DNA from: Thiocystis violascens | GTDB taxonomy: Bacteria; Pseudomonadota; Gammaproteobacteria; Chromatiales; Chromatiaceae | NCBI GenBank assembly: GCA_020721065.1 | Contig: DYNM01000013.1 | Location: 1-64,000 of the forward strand | DNA length: 64,000 nt | Direction: 5' to 3' | In this document: positions 53,556 to 63,399 of the stretch, piece by piece | Position numbering within the stretch: the first letter of the stretch is position 1 | How the letters are laid out: every line of letters begins with the position of its first letter | Translations under genes and position numbers: made by a program | The notes under the pieces: model-generated | What the model was told of the DNA's origin: nothing | What the model saw: only the letters and a program-made list of their open reading frames with translations | The model's database searches: none

Positions 53556-54704
53556 ATGATTCTGAGTGGTGAACGTTTTGTTGCACATTATCAAATTCAA
53601 TGCTCCGCTGCTGAAATCGCGCAGCGGGCACGCGAAATTGCTATTGAACAAACGATTGAGTTTCCGGCGGCATTTGTGCGTGATGCGGTGATTCGTGACC
53701 AGATTATTGGACAGGTTGCAACACCGCAGCAAATTCACTCTACAACATTTACGGTTGCAATCAGTTATCCAATTGAAGCGGCTGGATATGAGCTCACTCA
53801 ATTGCTGAATGTGTTGTTTGGTAATGTCAGTATCAAGCCCGGCGTGCGTTTGATCCACCTCGAATTGCCGGACGCGCTCGCTGCGCAATATCGCGGGCCG
53901 CGTTTTGGCAGCAGCGGGCTGCGCACTTTGCTCAACGTGTACGACCGTCCGTTATTATGTACGGCGTTGAAACCAATGGGTTTATCAGCACCGGCGCTGG
54001 CGGAGTTGGCTTATCAATTGGCGCTCGGTGGGATGGATGTGATTAAGGACGATCACGGTTTGAGCGATCAGCCGTTGTGTCCGTTTGAAGCGCGGGTTGA
54101 GCAGTGCGCGGCGGCGGTGGCGCGAGCGAACCGCGAGAGTGGACGGCAGTGTCTGTATTTTCCCAACGTGACTGCGCCAGCCGCTGCTATTCAGCGCCGC
54201 GCTCACTTCGCCAAACAGGCTGGCGCGGGTGGTGTGCTGTTTTGCCCCGGTTTGGCGGGATTTGACGCGCTGCGTGAGCTGGCAGATGACGACAGTTTGG
54301 CACTGCCAATTCTCAGCCATCCCGCATTTCAAGGCTCGCTGTGTTTGCATCCCGACGGCGGCGTCGCGCACCGCGTGTTGTTTGGGCAACTCAACCGTTT
54401 GGCAGGCGCAGATGGCACGATTTTTCCGAGTTGGGGTGGGCGTTTTGCGTTTACGCCAGAGGAATGCCGCGAGGTGGTGACGGGTGCGACTACACCGTTC
54501 AATCATCTGCGTCCCATATTTCCGGTGCCCGGCGGCGGGATGACGCTGGAGCGCGTCAACGAACTGGTCGCATTTTATGGGCGCGAGTGCATGTTATTGA
54601 TCGGCGGCGATCTTCACGCTCCCGGCAGCGATCTGGTTGAGAACTGCCGCCGTTTCGTGACGCTGACCACGCAAGCCGCGCAGAAGCACTGTCTGCCGCT
54701 TTAA
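53556..54704 (+). CDS. RuBisCO-like protein (form IV)
   Basis: A 382-residue member of the RuBisCO large-subunit superfamily. The fold signature is clear ([22 protein letters not shown] in two blocks; GGLD-like MDVIKDD; C-terminal FPVPGGGM and LIGGDLH). K139 matches catalytic K175. The metal motif is KDDH at 164-167, where true RuBisCO has KDDE, and the second lysine of the KPK motif is Met141. A CO2-fixing role is therefore unlikely; relatives act as isomerases, enolases or decarboxylases on phosphorylated sugars. The ATG at 53556 is chosen for the GAGG upstream. The stop shares TTAA with nadA. Confidence 0.88.
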   Translation: MILSGERFVAHYQIQCSAAEIAQRAREIAIEQTIEFPAAFVRDAVIRDQIIGQVATPQQIHSTTFTVAISYPIEAAGYELTQLLNVLFGNVSIKPGVRLIHLELPDALAAQYRGPRFGSSGLRTLLNVYDRPLLCTALKPMGLSAPALAELAYQLALGGMDVIKDDHGLSDQPLCPFEARVEQCAAAVARANRESGRQCLYFPNVTAPAAAIQRRAHFAKQAGAGGVLFCPGLAGFDALRELADDDSLALPILSHPAFQGSLCLHPDGGVAHRVLFGQLNRLAGADGTIFPSWGGRFAFTPEECREVVTGATTPFNHLRPIFPVPGGGMTLERVNELVAFYGRECMLLIGGDLHAPGSDLVENCRRFVTLTTQAAQKHCLPL

Positions 54705-55759
54705 CGCGCTTTGGTGCTGCCGATGCCACGCATCCGCGCAAACTCCAGCATCCGCTGAATCGGCACCACCGCTCGCTCCCGAATCGCCGCATCAATCACG
54801 ATTTCTTGCGTCCCTTCGCGCAACACCTGCGCCAAATTGTGCAATGAATTCATACCCATCCATGGACAATGGGCGCAACTTTCACAGGTCGCACCTTCGC
54901 CGGCTGTTGGCGCTGCCAGCAAGGTCTTATGCGGCGCAAGCTGGCGCATCTTCCAAAAAATACCGGCATCAGTGGCGACGATAAACGCCGGATTGGGCAA
55001 GCTAGTCACGGCTTGAATCAATTGCGTGGTGGAACCGACCACATCAGCTTGCGCCACGATGTCGTCTGGCGCTTCCGGGTGTACCAACACGGCGGCATCT
55101 GGATGAAGTTTGCGCACTCGCTCCAACGCCACCGCTTTGAATTCCTCATGCACCACGCAGGCAGCATTCCACAGCAGCATGTCCGCGCCCGTCACCTGTT
55201 GAATGTAGCGACCGAGATGTTTATCCGGTGCCCACAGAATTTTCTGACCTTGCGCCTTGAGATGTTCCACGATGGGCAGCGCGATGCTGGAGGTCACCAC
55301 CCAATCCGCTCGCGCCTTCACCTCGGCGCTGGTGTTGGCATACACAACCACAGTGTGCTCAGGATGCGCGTCACAAAAGGCGCTAAACGTCGCTGCCGGA
55401 CAGCCTTCATCCAGCGAACAGGTCGCCTTCAGTTCTGGCATCACCACCCGCTTTTCGGGATTCAGAATTTTGGCGGTCTCGCCCATAAACCGCACCCCGC
55501 ACACCACCACCATCGCAGCGTCAGTAGCGGCACCAAAACGCGCCATTTCCAACGAATCGGCGACACAACCGCCGGTTTCTTCAGCGAGTTCCTGCAAATC
55601 GTCAGCAGTGTAGTAATGCGCCACCAGCACCGCGTTCTGGGCACGAAGTAGGGCGCGAATCTCCGCCTTCAGCTCGGCTTTTGCCGTCGCCGTTAATGGC
55701 GGCCACTGCGGATGTGGCGGCACGGTCAATGGAGGTAGTGTTGGCGGGGCTTGAAACAT
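54701..55759 (-). CDS. nadA: Quinolinate synthase NadA
   Basis: A 352-residue [4Fe-4S] enzyme that condenses iminoaspartate with dihydroxyacetone phosphate to quinolinate for NAD synthesis. Family marks are [53 protein letters not shown] and the cluster region [13 protein letters not shown]. Length matches E. coli NadA. It follows guaB on the same strand with a hairpin between, so it likely has its own promoter. It is convergent with the RuBisCO-like gene. Confidence 0.95.
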   Translation of the reverse strand: MFQAPPTLPPLTVPPHPQWPPLTATAKAELKAEIRALLRAQNAVLVAHYYTADDLQELAEETGGCVADSLEMARFGAATDAAMVVVCGVRFMGETAKILNPEKRVVMPELKATCSLDEGCPAATFSAFCDAHPEHTVVVYANTSAEVKARADWVVTSSIALPIVEHLKAQGQKILWAPDKHLGRYIQQVTGADMLLWNAACVVHEEFKAVALERVRKLHPDAAVLVHPEAPDDIVAQADVVGSTTQLIQAVTSLPNPAFIVATDAGIFWKMRQLAPHKTLLAAPTAGEGATCESCAHCPWMGMNSLHNLAQVLREGTQEIVIDAAIRERAVVPIQRMLEFARMRGIGSTKAR

Positions 55760-55788
55760 AATAGAAATTCCTATACAGAATGCACGAC

Positions 55789-55817
55789 TGAATCAACGCA
55801 GTTCATTCGTTGATTCA
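55789..55817 (-). terminator. Stem-loop after guaB
   Basis: TGAATCAACG (55789-55798) and CGTTGATTCA (55808-55817) form a perfect 10-bp stem with a 9-base loop, 10 bp beyond the guaB stop. No T-run follows on the minus strand, so it may be a pause or RNA-stability structure rather than a strong terminator. Confidence 0.55.
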
Positions 55818-55827
55818 TACAGTGTTT

Positions 55828-57294
55828 TCAATTATCAATCCGATAATTGGGCGCTTCTTTAGTGATCTGCACATCATGCACATGCGATTCACGCATTCCG
55901 GCGCTACTCACGCGCACGAATTGCGGTTTAGTGCGCATTTCTTCAATCGTCGCGCAACCGGTATAACCCATACTGGAACCTAAACCACCCACTAATTGAT
56001 GAATCACATTCACCAAACTGCCTTTATACGGCACCCGTCCTTCAATTCCTTCAGGCACGAGTTTTTCTTTTGCCGTGCCTTCTTGAAAATAGCGATCACT
56101 TGATCCTTCATTCGCACCCATTGCACCGAGCGAACCCATTCCGCGATAAGATTTATATGAGCGTCCTTGATAAATCTCGACTTCACCGGGCGCTTCATCC
56201 GTACCCGCAAACATGCCGCCAATCATTACACTATGCGCACCAGCAGCAATAACTTTGGCAATATCGCCCGAATAGCGCAATCCACCATCCGCAATGACCG
56301 GAATCCCGCTGCCTTCTAATGCTTCGGTGACATTCGCAACGGCAGTAATTTGTGGAACGCCGACGCCAGCAACAATGCGCGTGGTGCAAATTGATCCGGG
56401 TCCAATCCCCACCTTCACCGCATCTGCCCCCGCATCGCGCAGCGCCAGCGCCGCCGCTGCTGTGGCAATGTTGCCACCGATGACCTGCAAATCGGGATAA
56501 TGTGCTTTAACCCATTGAATTCGATCCAATACACCCTGCGAATGCCCATGTGCCGTATCGACCACAATCACATCCACACCCGCTTCCACCAGCGCCGCCA
56601 CCCGTTCCTCAGTTCCTGCGCCAACGCTGACTGCCGCGCCGCAGCGTAACCGCTCGTGCATATCCCGCGACGCTTTGGGGAAATCTTTCGCTTTTTGAAT
56701 ATCTTTGACGGTAATCAACCCGCGCAGCTCGAATTGATCGTTGACCACCAGCACCTTTTCAATCCGATGTTGATGCAACAGCTTGAGCACATCAGCGCGA
56801 CTCGCGCCCTCGCGCACCGTCACCAGCCGATCTTGCGGCGTCATAATCGCTGCGACCGGCGCATCCATCCGCGTCTCAAAGCGCAAATCGCGCCCAGTCA
56901 CGATGCCGACCAATTTGCCGTTTTCTGTTACCGGCACACCAGAAATGTTATGGGCATGAGTGAGTTCCAACACCGCGCCCACACTGATATTTGGCGCGAC
57001 CGTGATTGGATTGCGGATGATGCCGCTCTCATATTTTTTCACCGCCAGCACTTCACGCGCTTGGCGCTCGATGTTCATGTTTTTATGGATCATTCCGATG
57101 CCGCCTTCCAACGCCATCGCAATCGCCAGCCGCGCCTCGGTGACGGTATCCATCGCCGCCGACACCAGCGGGATGCGCAGCTCGATCTGGCGCGTCAAGC
57201 GGGTGTGAAAACTCACCTCATTGGGCAACACCTGCGAATGCGCGGGCACGAGAAGAACATCATCAAACGTCAGGGCTTCCTGGATCAGGCGCAT
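55828..57294 (-). CDS. guaB: IMP dehydrogenase
   Basis: A 488-residue enzyme converting IMP to XMP, the same length as E. coli GuaB. Tandem CBS domains (about 93-205) sit inside the barrel. The catalytic cysteine lies in [13 protein letters not shown] near residue 303. The ATG at 57294 ([15 protein letters not shown]) has GGAG upstream; a TTG 10 codons earlier is less likely. guaA does not follow, unlike in E. coli. Divergent from the uncharacterised gene at 57479. Confidence 0.96.
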   Translation of the reverse strand: MRLIQEALTFDDVLLVPAHSQVLPNEVSFHTRLTRQIELRIPLVSAAMDTVTEARLAIAMALEGGIGMIHKNMNIERQAREVLAVKKYESGIIRNPITVAPNISVGAVLELTHAHNISGVPVTENGKLVGIVTGRDLRFETRMDAPVAAIMTPQDRLVTVREGASRADVLKLLHQHRIEKVLVVNDQFELRGLITVKDIQKAKDFPKASRDMHERLRCGAAVSVGAGTEERVAALVEAGVDVIVVDTAHGHSQGVLDRIQWVKAHYPDLQVIGGNIATAAAALALRDAGADAVKVGIGPGSICTTRIVAGVGVPQITAVANVTEALEGSGIPVIADGGLRYSGDIAKVIAAGAHSVMIGGMFAGTDEAPGEVEIYQGRSYKSYRGMGSLGAMGANEGSSDRYFQEGTAKEKLVPEGIEGRVPYKGSLVNVIHQLVGGLGSSMGYTGCATIEEMRTKPQFVRVSSAGMRESHVHDVQITKEAPNYRIDN

Positions 57295-57478
57295 GGAATC
57301 AAGCTCCGCAAATCGTGTGGTCAATGGATAAAATCGCGTCCGGTGCAGAGCGTCCGCACCATCCGCATTGGCATTAAATCATAGCCGTTCTTGCTGTCGT
57401 TTTGCCGTTTCAGCCGCTGGAAATGCGCCGAGCGTGTTAGCCTGTTTGGGTTTCTCATTCACTCATAAGGTTCAGTCG

Positions 57479-58108
57479 ATGCAACAACTGACTTCCGCCG
57501 GGCAAAGTCTCGTTGCCGAACTCGCCGCCCGTCACGGGTTTAGCGCCGACGCGGTTACGCACATGCTGCTTGCGGTGCGCAATGGCAATGGCACGATGGC
57601 GCAATTTGGACATTTTGAATTTGGCGGCAATGGACAATGGATGAGCGGCGGCATGATTATGCTGGGCGACATGTTCAATCAGAACTTAAAAGGGCGCGTT
57701 GATGCGCTATGTTGTGAGATTGCCAATGTACTCGCTCGCCAACCGGGGTTACTTTCCAGCGGCAGTTTTCAATCACAAACGCAAGGCGGCGTTCATAACC
57801 AAACGCAAACTGCGGGTGGTGGATTTGGACAATCCAGCTTATTCGTTCCTGATCCCGCAGTGAATTGGTGGCCACCAGAATTAGGAATACCGAGCGCAAC
57901 CGGTTCGCAAAACAATCTTAAATATGCCTATTTCGCCAATAGTCGGCGTTTGGCAGTAGATACCGGTGGCAATTGTTGGGTCTATGACACATTAGATCAT
58001 CAGATTGGTGGTTTTTCTCAACAACAAGGTGGCGGCACTTCAATCACCTTTAGCAGTCAATATGGCACCGTTAATTTAGCGACTCTGCCAGTAGTGATGC
58101 GGAGCTAA
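57479..58108 (+). CDS. Uncharacterised protein with Gly/Gln-rich centre
   Basis: A 209-residue protein. The N-terminal 80 residues are a compact domain with AELAARHGFSADAVTHMLLA and GTMAQFGHFEFGGNGQWMSGG, a pattern I have seen in SHOCT-associated bacterial proteins, but I cannot name the family firmly. The middle is low-complexity (Gln, Ser, Gly). No signal peptide. The ATG at 57479 follows AAGG. It is divergent from guaB and 72 bp ahead of the SWIM gene. Function unknown. Confidence 0.6.
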   Translation: MQQLTSAGQSLVAELAARHGFSADAVTHMLLAVRNGNGTMAQFGHFEFGGNGQWMSGGMIMLGDMFNQNLKGRVDALCCEIANVLARQPGLLSSGSFQSQTQGGVHNQTQTAGGGFGQSSLFVPDPAVNWWPPELGIPSATGSQNNLKYAYFANSRRLAVDTGGNCWVYDTLDHQIGGFSQQQGGGTSITFSSQYGTVNLATLPVVMRS

Positions 58109-58180
58109 CCGCAATTATTAGCGTCATTTGTATAATGGCATGATTGAACACACCATAAATCAATTTGGTATTGACATCCC

Positions 58181-59923
58181 ATGTTAAACAACTTAATCAC
58201 CATTGCAACACTGAAATCCGCTGCCGGAAAAAAAGTCTTTGGGCGCGGTGAATCTTATTGTACAAATGGCGCAATCACACAACTACAGGTCAAGGATGAC
58301 CGCATTACTGCGCAAGTCCAAGGCAATGAACTATATCGCGTCAACTTATGGGAAGAAGGCGGCAAATTGGCGTACAACTGTACCTGCCCACATGCCAATG
58401 ATGGCTACTTTTGTAAACACTGCGTCGCTGTGGGTTTAACATGGCTGGCAGGCATTACCGATTTCAATCACACTGATGAACCATTGCCAACAGATTCTTG
58501 GCAGAAAATTCGTGATTATCTCGCAATTCAATCACCAGAAACGCTGATCAAAATTCTATTGGATGTTGCCAAGTATGATGAGCGGATTTACCGCTCGTTT
58601 CTATTGAAAGCAGAGCCGCCAGAGGTAAACGTCAACACGTTAAAGACGCTGCGAAAAGCGATTGAAAAAGCCACCCACATCAACAGCTTTACTAGTCGCA
58701 ATGGCATTGAAGATATTATCGCTGATCTCGAAAAAACTATTGATTCATTAGAAGAATTGTTGACGCCAAACGGCGCAATGACGCTGCTTGAACTCACTGA
58801 ATACGCTATCGAACGACTTGAAAAAACAATAGAGGATGTGAACGATTGCGATGAAGAAGGCGACATTTTTAGTATTGATGCGCGTTTAGGAAAGCTGCAT
58901 TTACAAGCCAGTTTGTTGGCACCAATCGACCCTTGCGTATTGGCTGAGCGCCTATTTCAACTGGAAATGACGCTATTAGAAACTGCAAACAGTTTTGATC
59001 CGATTACTTATAGCGAAGCACTGGGTAAACTTGGGTTGCAGCGGTATTGGGAATTAGCAGAAATGGAGTGGCGCAAATACGCCCATCTTCCAACACGCAC
59101 TGATTACGACAGCCAATACTTTAAGATTAAACGCATCATGGAAACATTAGCCGCAGCCTCTGGTAACACTGAGGAATTGGTAGCGATCCATGCCACTGAT
59201 TTATCATCTGCTTATGCTTATTTGAACATCGCCGAGATTTGGACTGAAGCGCAACAACCGGAAAAGGCGCTTGATTGGGCAGAGCGCGGTCTGCAAGCAT
59301 TTCCCGAAAAAACGGATAGTCGCTTGCGCAATTTTTTAATTGATGCCTATCTCGAACGCGGGCGCAACGATGAAGCAGTGCAACTCGCGTGGGCGCAATT
59401 TTTAGAACAGCCTTCATTAACGAATTATCAACAGTTGCATACAGTAACGAGCACCATTGGTCATTGGTCTGAATACCGCGAGCGCGCTTTGAATTGCCTG
59501 AATGAGGACATTATGCAGGCTGCAACTACTGCCAGAGCATGGAAACCAGGTGGCAAAACCCCCAATTATTCGCGCCGTATTGAAATTGCGCTGTGGGAAA
59601 ACGATCTTGATGCTGCACATGCTGCGATACAGCAAGGGTTTTGTGAGCAGAGTTTGCTAATAAAAACTGCTGATATATTTGCATCAACCCGTCCTCAAGA
59701 TGCGCTTGTCATTTATCAGCAAATGGTGGTGACTTTCGTTGATAAAACAAAACAATCTGCTTATGAAGAAGCGATGGTACTGATTAAAAAAATTGCAACT
59801 TTGATGCTGGCGTTAAATCAACAACAGCCCTTGCTTGAGTATCTCAATGCGTTGCGGGTTCAGTATAAAGCAAAACGTAATTTCATCGCGTTGTTGGATA
59901 CACTGATGTCCAAAAAACGCTAA
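58181..59923 (+). CDS. SWIM zinc-finger protein with TPR-like repeats
   Basis: A 580-residue protein. A SWIM zinc finger with C67-T-C69 and C78-K-H80 (CTCPHANDGYFCKHC) lies near the N-terminus and could bind nucleic acid or protein. The rest is helical and TPR-like, for example AWTEAQQPEKALDWAERGL-like and NDEAVQLAWAQF repeats. No enzymatic domain is visible. Similar SWIM-helical proteins are common but uncharacterised. No strong ribosome site; ATG 58181 is the first in frame. Confidence 0.78.
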   Translation: MLNNLITIATLKSAAGKKVFGRGESYCTNGAITQLQVKDDRITAQVQGNELYRVNLWEEGGKLAYNCTCPHANDGYFCKHCVAVGLTWLAGITDFNHTDEPLPTDSWQKIRDYLAIQSPETLIKILLDVAKYDERIYRSFLLKAEPPEVNVNTLKTLRKAIEKATHINSFTSRNGIEDIIADLEKTIDSLEELLTPNGAMTLLELTEYAIERLEKTIEDVNDCDEEGDIFSIDARLGKLHLQASLLAPIDPCVLAERLFQLEMTLLETANSFDPITYSEALGKLGLQRYWELAEMEWRKYAHLPTRTDYDSQYFKIKRIMETLAAASGNTEELVAIHATDLSSAYAYLNIAEIWTEAQQPEKALDWAERGLQAFPEKTDSRLRNFLIDAYLERGRNDEAVQLAWAQFLEQPSLTNYQQLHTVTSTIGHWSEYRERALNCLNEDIMQAATTARAWKPGGKTPNYSRRIEIALWENDLDAAHAAIQQGFCEQSLLIKTADIFASTRPQDALVIYQQMVVTFVDKTKQSAYEEAMVLIKKIATLMLALNQQQPLLEYLNALRVQYKAKRNFIALLDTLMSKKR

Positions 59924-59970
59924 TTCACCCTTGATCTTCAGTTGTGCCATTTTGTTATTGAGAACGCATC

Positions 59971-60738
59971 GTGTCGATTTTAATCACTTTTGAACATCCG
60001 CTGAATGAACGCATCCGCACTTTTTTGCGGATTGAACATTTAGATGAACAACTCCGTCATTTTCGTGCGCAATCCGATGTCGCAGCGTTGCGCATTGCAA
60101 CGACAACGCTGCTTGATTTAATCACGGTGACGGCGCGTTCTGATTTGAAAAATGAAATTATTAAAGAACTAGAACGCATTTGTAACAGCTTATTGCGTAT
60201 CAGCAATCAACCCAATGTGAACGTACACGCTTTAGAACAAGTGATGCAAAACTTGGAAGCTGCTGGTGAGCGATTGCGGCGTTTTTATAGTCCAATTGGT
60301 TTGAATGCGCGTGAAGATGATTTTTTGAAAGCAATTGGACAACGCAGCAGTTTACCCGGTGGCGCGTGTAGTTTTGATTTGCCGCAATATCATTATTGGT
60401 TATTGCAAGCTCCCGCTGTGCATCAAGCGCGGTTTACACACTGGCTGGATGATTTGGAACCAGCAATTGAGGCAGTACAATTGATTTTATCGTTAATTCG
60501 CAGCAGTGCGGCGATGCGTTCGGAAATAGCGGAAGGTGGTTTTTTTCAAGAAGCATTAAATCCCGAAGCGCCAGCGCAATTATTACGGGTGCGGGTGGCG
60601 GCGAGTAAAGAACGCTATCCTGAAATCAGCGGACATAAAAATCGCTATAGCGTGCGTTTTATGTCTGTGAATGCGGAGGGGCGGGTGAGTCAATGCACTA
60701 CCAATGTGCCGTTTAATTTAACCTGCTGCGTGTTTTAA
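59971..60738 (+). CDS. zapD: Cell division protein ZapD
   Basis: A 255-residue FtsZ-bundling protein. ITFEHPLNERIRTFLRIEHL, LLDLITVTARSDLKNEIIKELER and QLYWLLQ-like HYWLLQAPA match the family, as does the terminal QCTTNVPFNLTCCVF. Normal length. It starts with GTG at 59971. In many gammaproteobacteria zapD sits with coaE and yacG; yacG is indeed close by at 63140, separated here only by the patatin gene, which supports the call. Confidence 0.93.
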   Translation: MSILITFEHPLNERIRTFLRIEHLDEQLRHFRAQSDVAALRIATTTLLDLITVTARSDLKNEIIKELERICNSLLRISNQPNVNVHALEQVMQNLEAAGERLRRFYSPIGLNAREDDFLKAIGQRSSLPGGACSFDLPQYHYWLLQAPAVHQARFTHWLDDLEPAIEAVQLILSLIRSSAAMRSEIAEGGFFQEALNPEAPAQLLRVRVAASKERYPEISGHKNRYSVRFMSVNAEGRVSQCTTNVPFNLTCCVF

Positions 60739-60794
60739 TTGGGCGCTGGCGCTTGGGTTGCTGCAATCAATCCAACGCACAATGAACGCAGCAA

Positions 60795-62999
60795 TTAGGG
60801 TTGACCAATTAAAAGATAAAGCGTGTGTGCGCCACTTTCCGCAAAACCAATGCCGAGATATGCAGGTCCAACCCAAGTATCAGAACCTAAAAAAAGGCTA
60901 CTGCCTAAGCGCGTTGCTGCTGGGGTGAATTCGGTATTTATTCCCGATTGTAATGTGATTGGGCTGGCAGATAACCAGCCCATTTCTAATGATGCTCCCG
61001 CATATAAACCACGTCCTAATGGTGGCGGCAATGAGGCAATTTGTCGGTAATAACTTAAGGCTGCAAAAGCGACATCATTACCGCGAAATTGCTCATTGGC
61101 ATAACCCGATAAGTGTAAAAAACCACCTAAAGCGAATTGCTCGTCATACGGTAATTCACTCCCAAAACCACTGCCGAGCGTCATTCGCGCTGCCAGCGTA
61201 TGCGCACCAATGCTGTGCGCGGCGGTGGCGGTCAGTTTGGCGCGGCGGTAGTCGAGCGTTGAACCCAGCGCCTGCTGCGGGGCGAAGGCGTCCACCGTCA
61301 GGCGCAGCCCGGAGCGTGGCGCACCCGCGCTATCCAACGTGTCGTACACCAAACGCCCGTGCGGACCAATGGCGGTGCGGGATTCTTCCGTCAACACCGC
61401 GCCGCCAGTGTCCAAATCCGTCGCCGTCTGCTGCGCCAACACACCCAGCCGCCACTCACTTGCTCCCAGCGTGGTGCCGACATCAAGCCGCAGTTGGCTG
61501 CGGTTCACGTCATAACGCGCCAGCCGCTGATCGTCGATAAAAACGCTGGTCGGTTGCAGCGCATAATCCAGCGTTGCTGCCACAAACATCGGGTGATCCA
61601 GCGCCAGCGGTTGATAAAAACTGCTGCTCATTTGTGGCGCATTGCCCAAAGTCAGCAGGTTGCGCCATTCCGCACCCCACGCATTGACCCATGTTTGATC
61701 GTAGGTGCTGCGCAGTCCCAAGCGGCTATCTCCTTGATTATCGCTCACTAAATCCAAACCAAAACCGAGATAACCGGGTCCCCAGCGTTTTTCGAGCGCA
61801 TCAATCACCAGCGTGGAGCCGCGCTCACCATCTGGCGTGAGGCGATAGCTGAGACGTTCAAAATCACCGCGTCCATACAACGCCTGTAAATCAGCCGCCA
61901 AACGCGCACGATCCAACGCTTGTCCGCGTTGCGTCATCTGCAGATCAGCAAAGATGCCAGCATTGACCCGTTCCAACCCGACAATGCTCACCTTGGTCAC
62001 GGGCAGCGGCGCGGCGGCAGGACGTGCATGAGCTTGTCGCCATGCCGCATACGCAGCGGCGCTGAGGCGATACCGCGCCAACTGCGGCGCAGCGCGGCGA
62101 GCGGCGACAATGCCGGTTTGGATAGCGTCCGCCGCCCGCGCAAAATCACCAGAACCGATGTCACCGAGCTGCGGCTCAATCAACACATCGCGCTGTGGAT
62201 CAAGCTGGCGCAGAGACTCGTCCACGTTTTGCTCCGTCAAAATGGCGATCATCTGCCCCGTGACGCCGAGAATGTCGTTGAGGCGCTCTCGTGGCAGCAA
62301 GCTGCGTCCCAACGTGACCACGATCAGCACATCAACGCCCATCGCCCGCGCCACATCCACCGGCACGTTGCGCACCAGCCCACCGTCCACATACAGATGT
62401 TGTTCCCATTCCACCGGCGCAAAGATGCCCGGCACTGCCATGCTGGCACGCATCGCCATCGGCAAGGAACCACGCGCAAACACCGCCAGCGTGCCGTGTT
62501 CTAAATCAGTGGCAACGGCGCGAAATGGAATCGGCAGCGCGTCAAAGTCATCAATCATCTCCACTTCGCGCACCAAATCGTTGAAAAAGAGCTGCACCTG
62601 CTGTCCCGCCAACGCCCCTTTGGGTAATTGCAACTGCCCATCGCGCACACCGACCGTAAAATTCCAAGTCGGCGTCAACGAGGCTTCTTTACGGCGCATT
62701 GGCCAAGCGGGGCGCGGCGGATCGTCATCAAACAACACGTCCCAATCCACCTGCGTTACCCGCTGCTCCAATTCCGTTGCCGTCAAACCGGCGGCATACG
62801 CACCACCAACGAGCGATCCCATACTGGTGCCGGCGATGGCGTGAATCGGAATATGTAATTCTTCCAACACTTTCAAGACGCCGATATGCGCAGCACCCTT
62901 GGCACCACCGCCTGCCAGCACCAAACCGATGCGCGGTGCTGCCTGCGCCAGCGGTACTATCAGACTCAATACAATAAGCAACAGAAAACGATGATTCAT
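60795..62999 (-). CDS. Patatin-like phospholipase with C-terminal barrel (type Vd autotransporter)
   Basis: A 734-residue outer-membrane or secreted lipase. A signal peptide covers 1-20 (LAQA). The patatin domain has the oxyanion loop GGGAKG (30-35), nucleophile S59 in GTSMG and the catalytic Asp near 203 in DGG. A single POTRA-like segment (about 330-400, VSIVGLERVNAGIFADLQ) is followed by a 16-strand-like beta-barrel ending in HTLYLLIGQP. This is the PlpD/FplA layout. The ATG at 62999 gives the signal peptide. It lies between zapD and yacG, on the opposite strand. Confidence 0.9.
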   Translation of the reverse strand: MNHRFLLLIVLSLIVPLAQAAPRIGLVLAGGGAKGAAHIGVLKVLEELHIPIHAIAGTSMGSLVGGAYAAGLTATELEQRVTQVDWDVLFDDDPPRPAWPMRRKEASLTPTWNFTVGVRDGQLQLPKGALAGQQVQLFFNDLVREVEMIDDFDALPIPFRAVATDLEHGTLAVFARGSLPMAMRASMAVPGIFAPVEWEQHLYVDGGLVRNVPVDVARAMGVDVLIVVTLGRSLLPRERLNDILGVTGQMIAILTEQNVDESLRQLDPQRDVLIEPQLGDIGSGDFARAADAIQTGIVAARRAAPQLARYRLSAAAYAAWRQAHARPAAAPLPVTKVSIVGLERVNAGIFADLQMTQRGQALDRARLAADLQALYGRGDFERLSYRLTPDGERGSTLVIDALEKRWGPGYLGFGLDLVSDNQGDSRLGLRSTYDQTWVNAWGAEWRNLLTLGNAPQMSSSFYQPLALDHPMFVAATLDYALQPTSVFIDDQRLARYDVNRSQLRLDVGTTLGASEWRLGVLAQQTATDLDTGGAVLTEESRTAIGPHGRLVYDTLDSAGAPRSGLRLTVDAFAPQQALGSTLDYRRAKLTATAAHSIGAHTLAARMTLGSGFGSELPYDEQFALGGFLHLSGYANEQFRGNDVAFAALSYYRQIASLPPPLGRGLYAGASLEMGWLSASPITLQSGINTEFTPAATRLGSSLFLGSDTWVGPAYLGIGFAESGAHTLYLLIGQP

Positions 63000-63139
63000 T
63001 TCAAACGCTGTCCAAATTTGATTAAACACTATAGCGCCATGACCGCGCAATTCATCACAACAACGCTGCGTTGTGAATACAATTTTAGTATGATTGGCAC
63101 TCTACTTTTATTATTCACTGTCAATTGAGATGATCTCTG

Positions 63140-63331
63140 ATGAATCAACTGATTGTATCTTGTCCGCAGTGTGGAACTGAGGTGATATGGAATGAAGCGG
63201 CAACGTGGCGACCGTTTTGTAGCGACCGCTGCCGCTTGATTGATCTCGGCGCGTGGCTGGATGAATCGCACCGGATTCCAGACCGTGCGCCCGCCTCGCT
63301 GCCAGAACCGGAAACAGAAGCGCCGCAGTAA
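63140..63331 (+). CDS. yacG: DNA gyrase inhibitor YacG
   Basis: A 63-residue zinc protein. The zinc cysteines are CPQC and C-x3-C in [12 protein letters not shown], with the typical acidic C-terminal tail. In E. coli it binds GyrB and inhibits gyrase. The ATG follows a GATGATCTCTG stretch without a strong ribosome site. Context near zapD is typical. Confidence 0.92.
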   Translation: MNQLIVSCPQCGTEVIWNEAATWRPFCSDRCRLIDLGAWLDESHRIPDRAPASLPEPETEAPQ

Positions 63332-63399
63332 CGTGATTTTGCGCTGCGGCATGATTTCTGCTTAATTCTGCCGCACTCAAGTTAAGGAATTCACCCCCG

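Noticed and set aside
53556..54704. True CO2-fixing RuBisCO
   Set aside because: The metal-binding Glu is His and the second KPK lysine is Met, so the superfamily match does not support carboxylase activity despite prk in the window.
54869..55651. Plus-strand frame of about 260 codons opposite nadA
   Set aside because: Entirely antisense to nadA, with His/Arg-rich sequence and no recognisable domain.
56656..57384. Plus-strand frame of about 242 codons opposite guaB
   Set aside because: Antisense to guaB, His/Arg/Gln-rich, no ribosome site.
62110..62844. Plus-strand frames opposite the patatin gene
   Set aside because: Antisense shadows of a gene with intact catalytic motifs.
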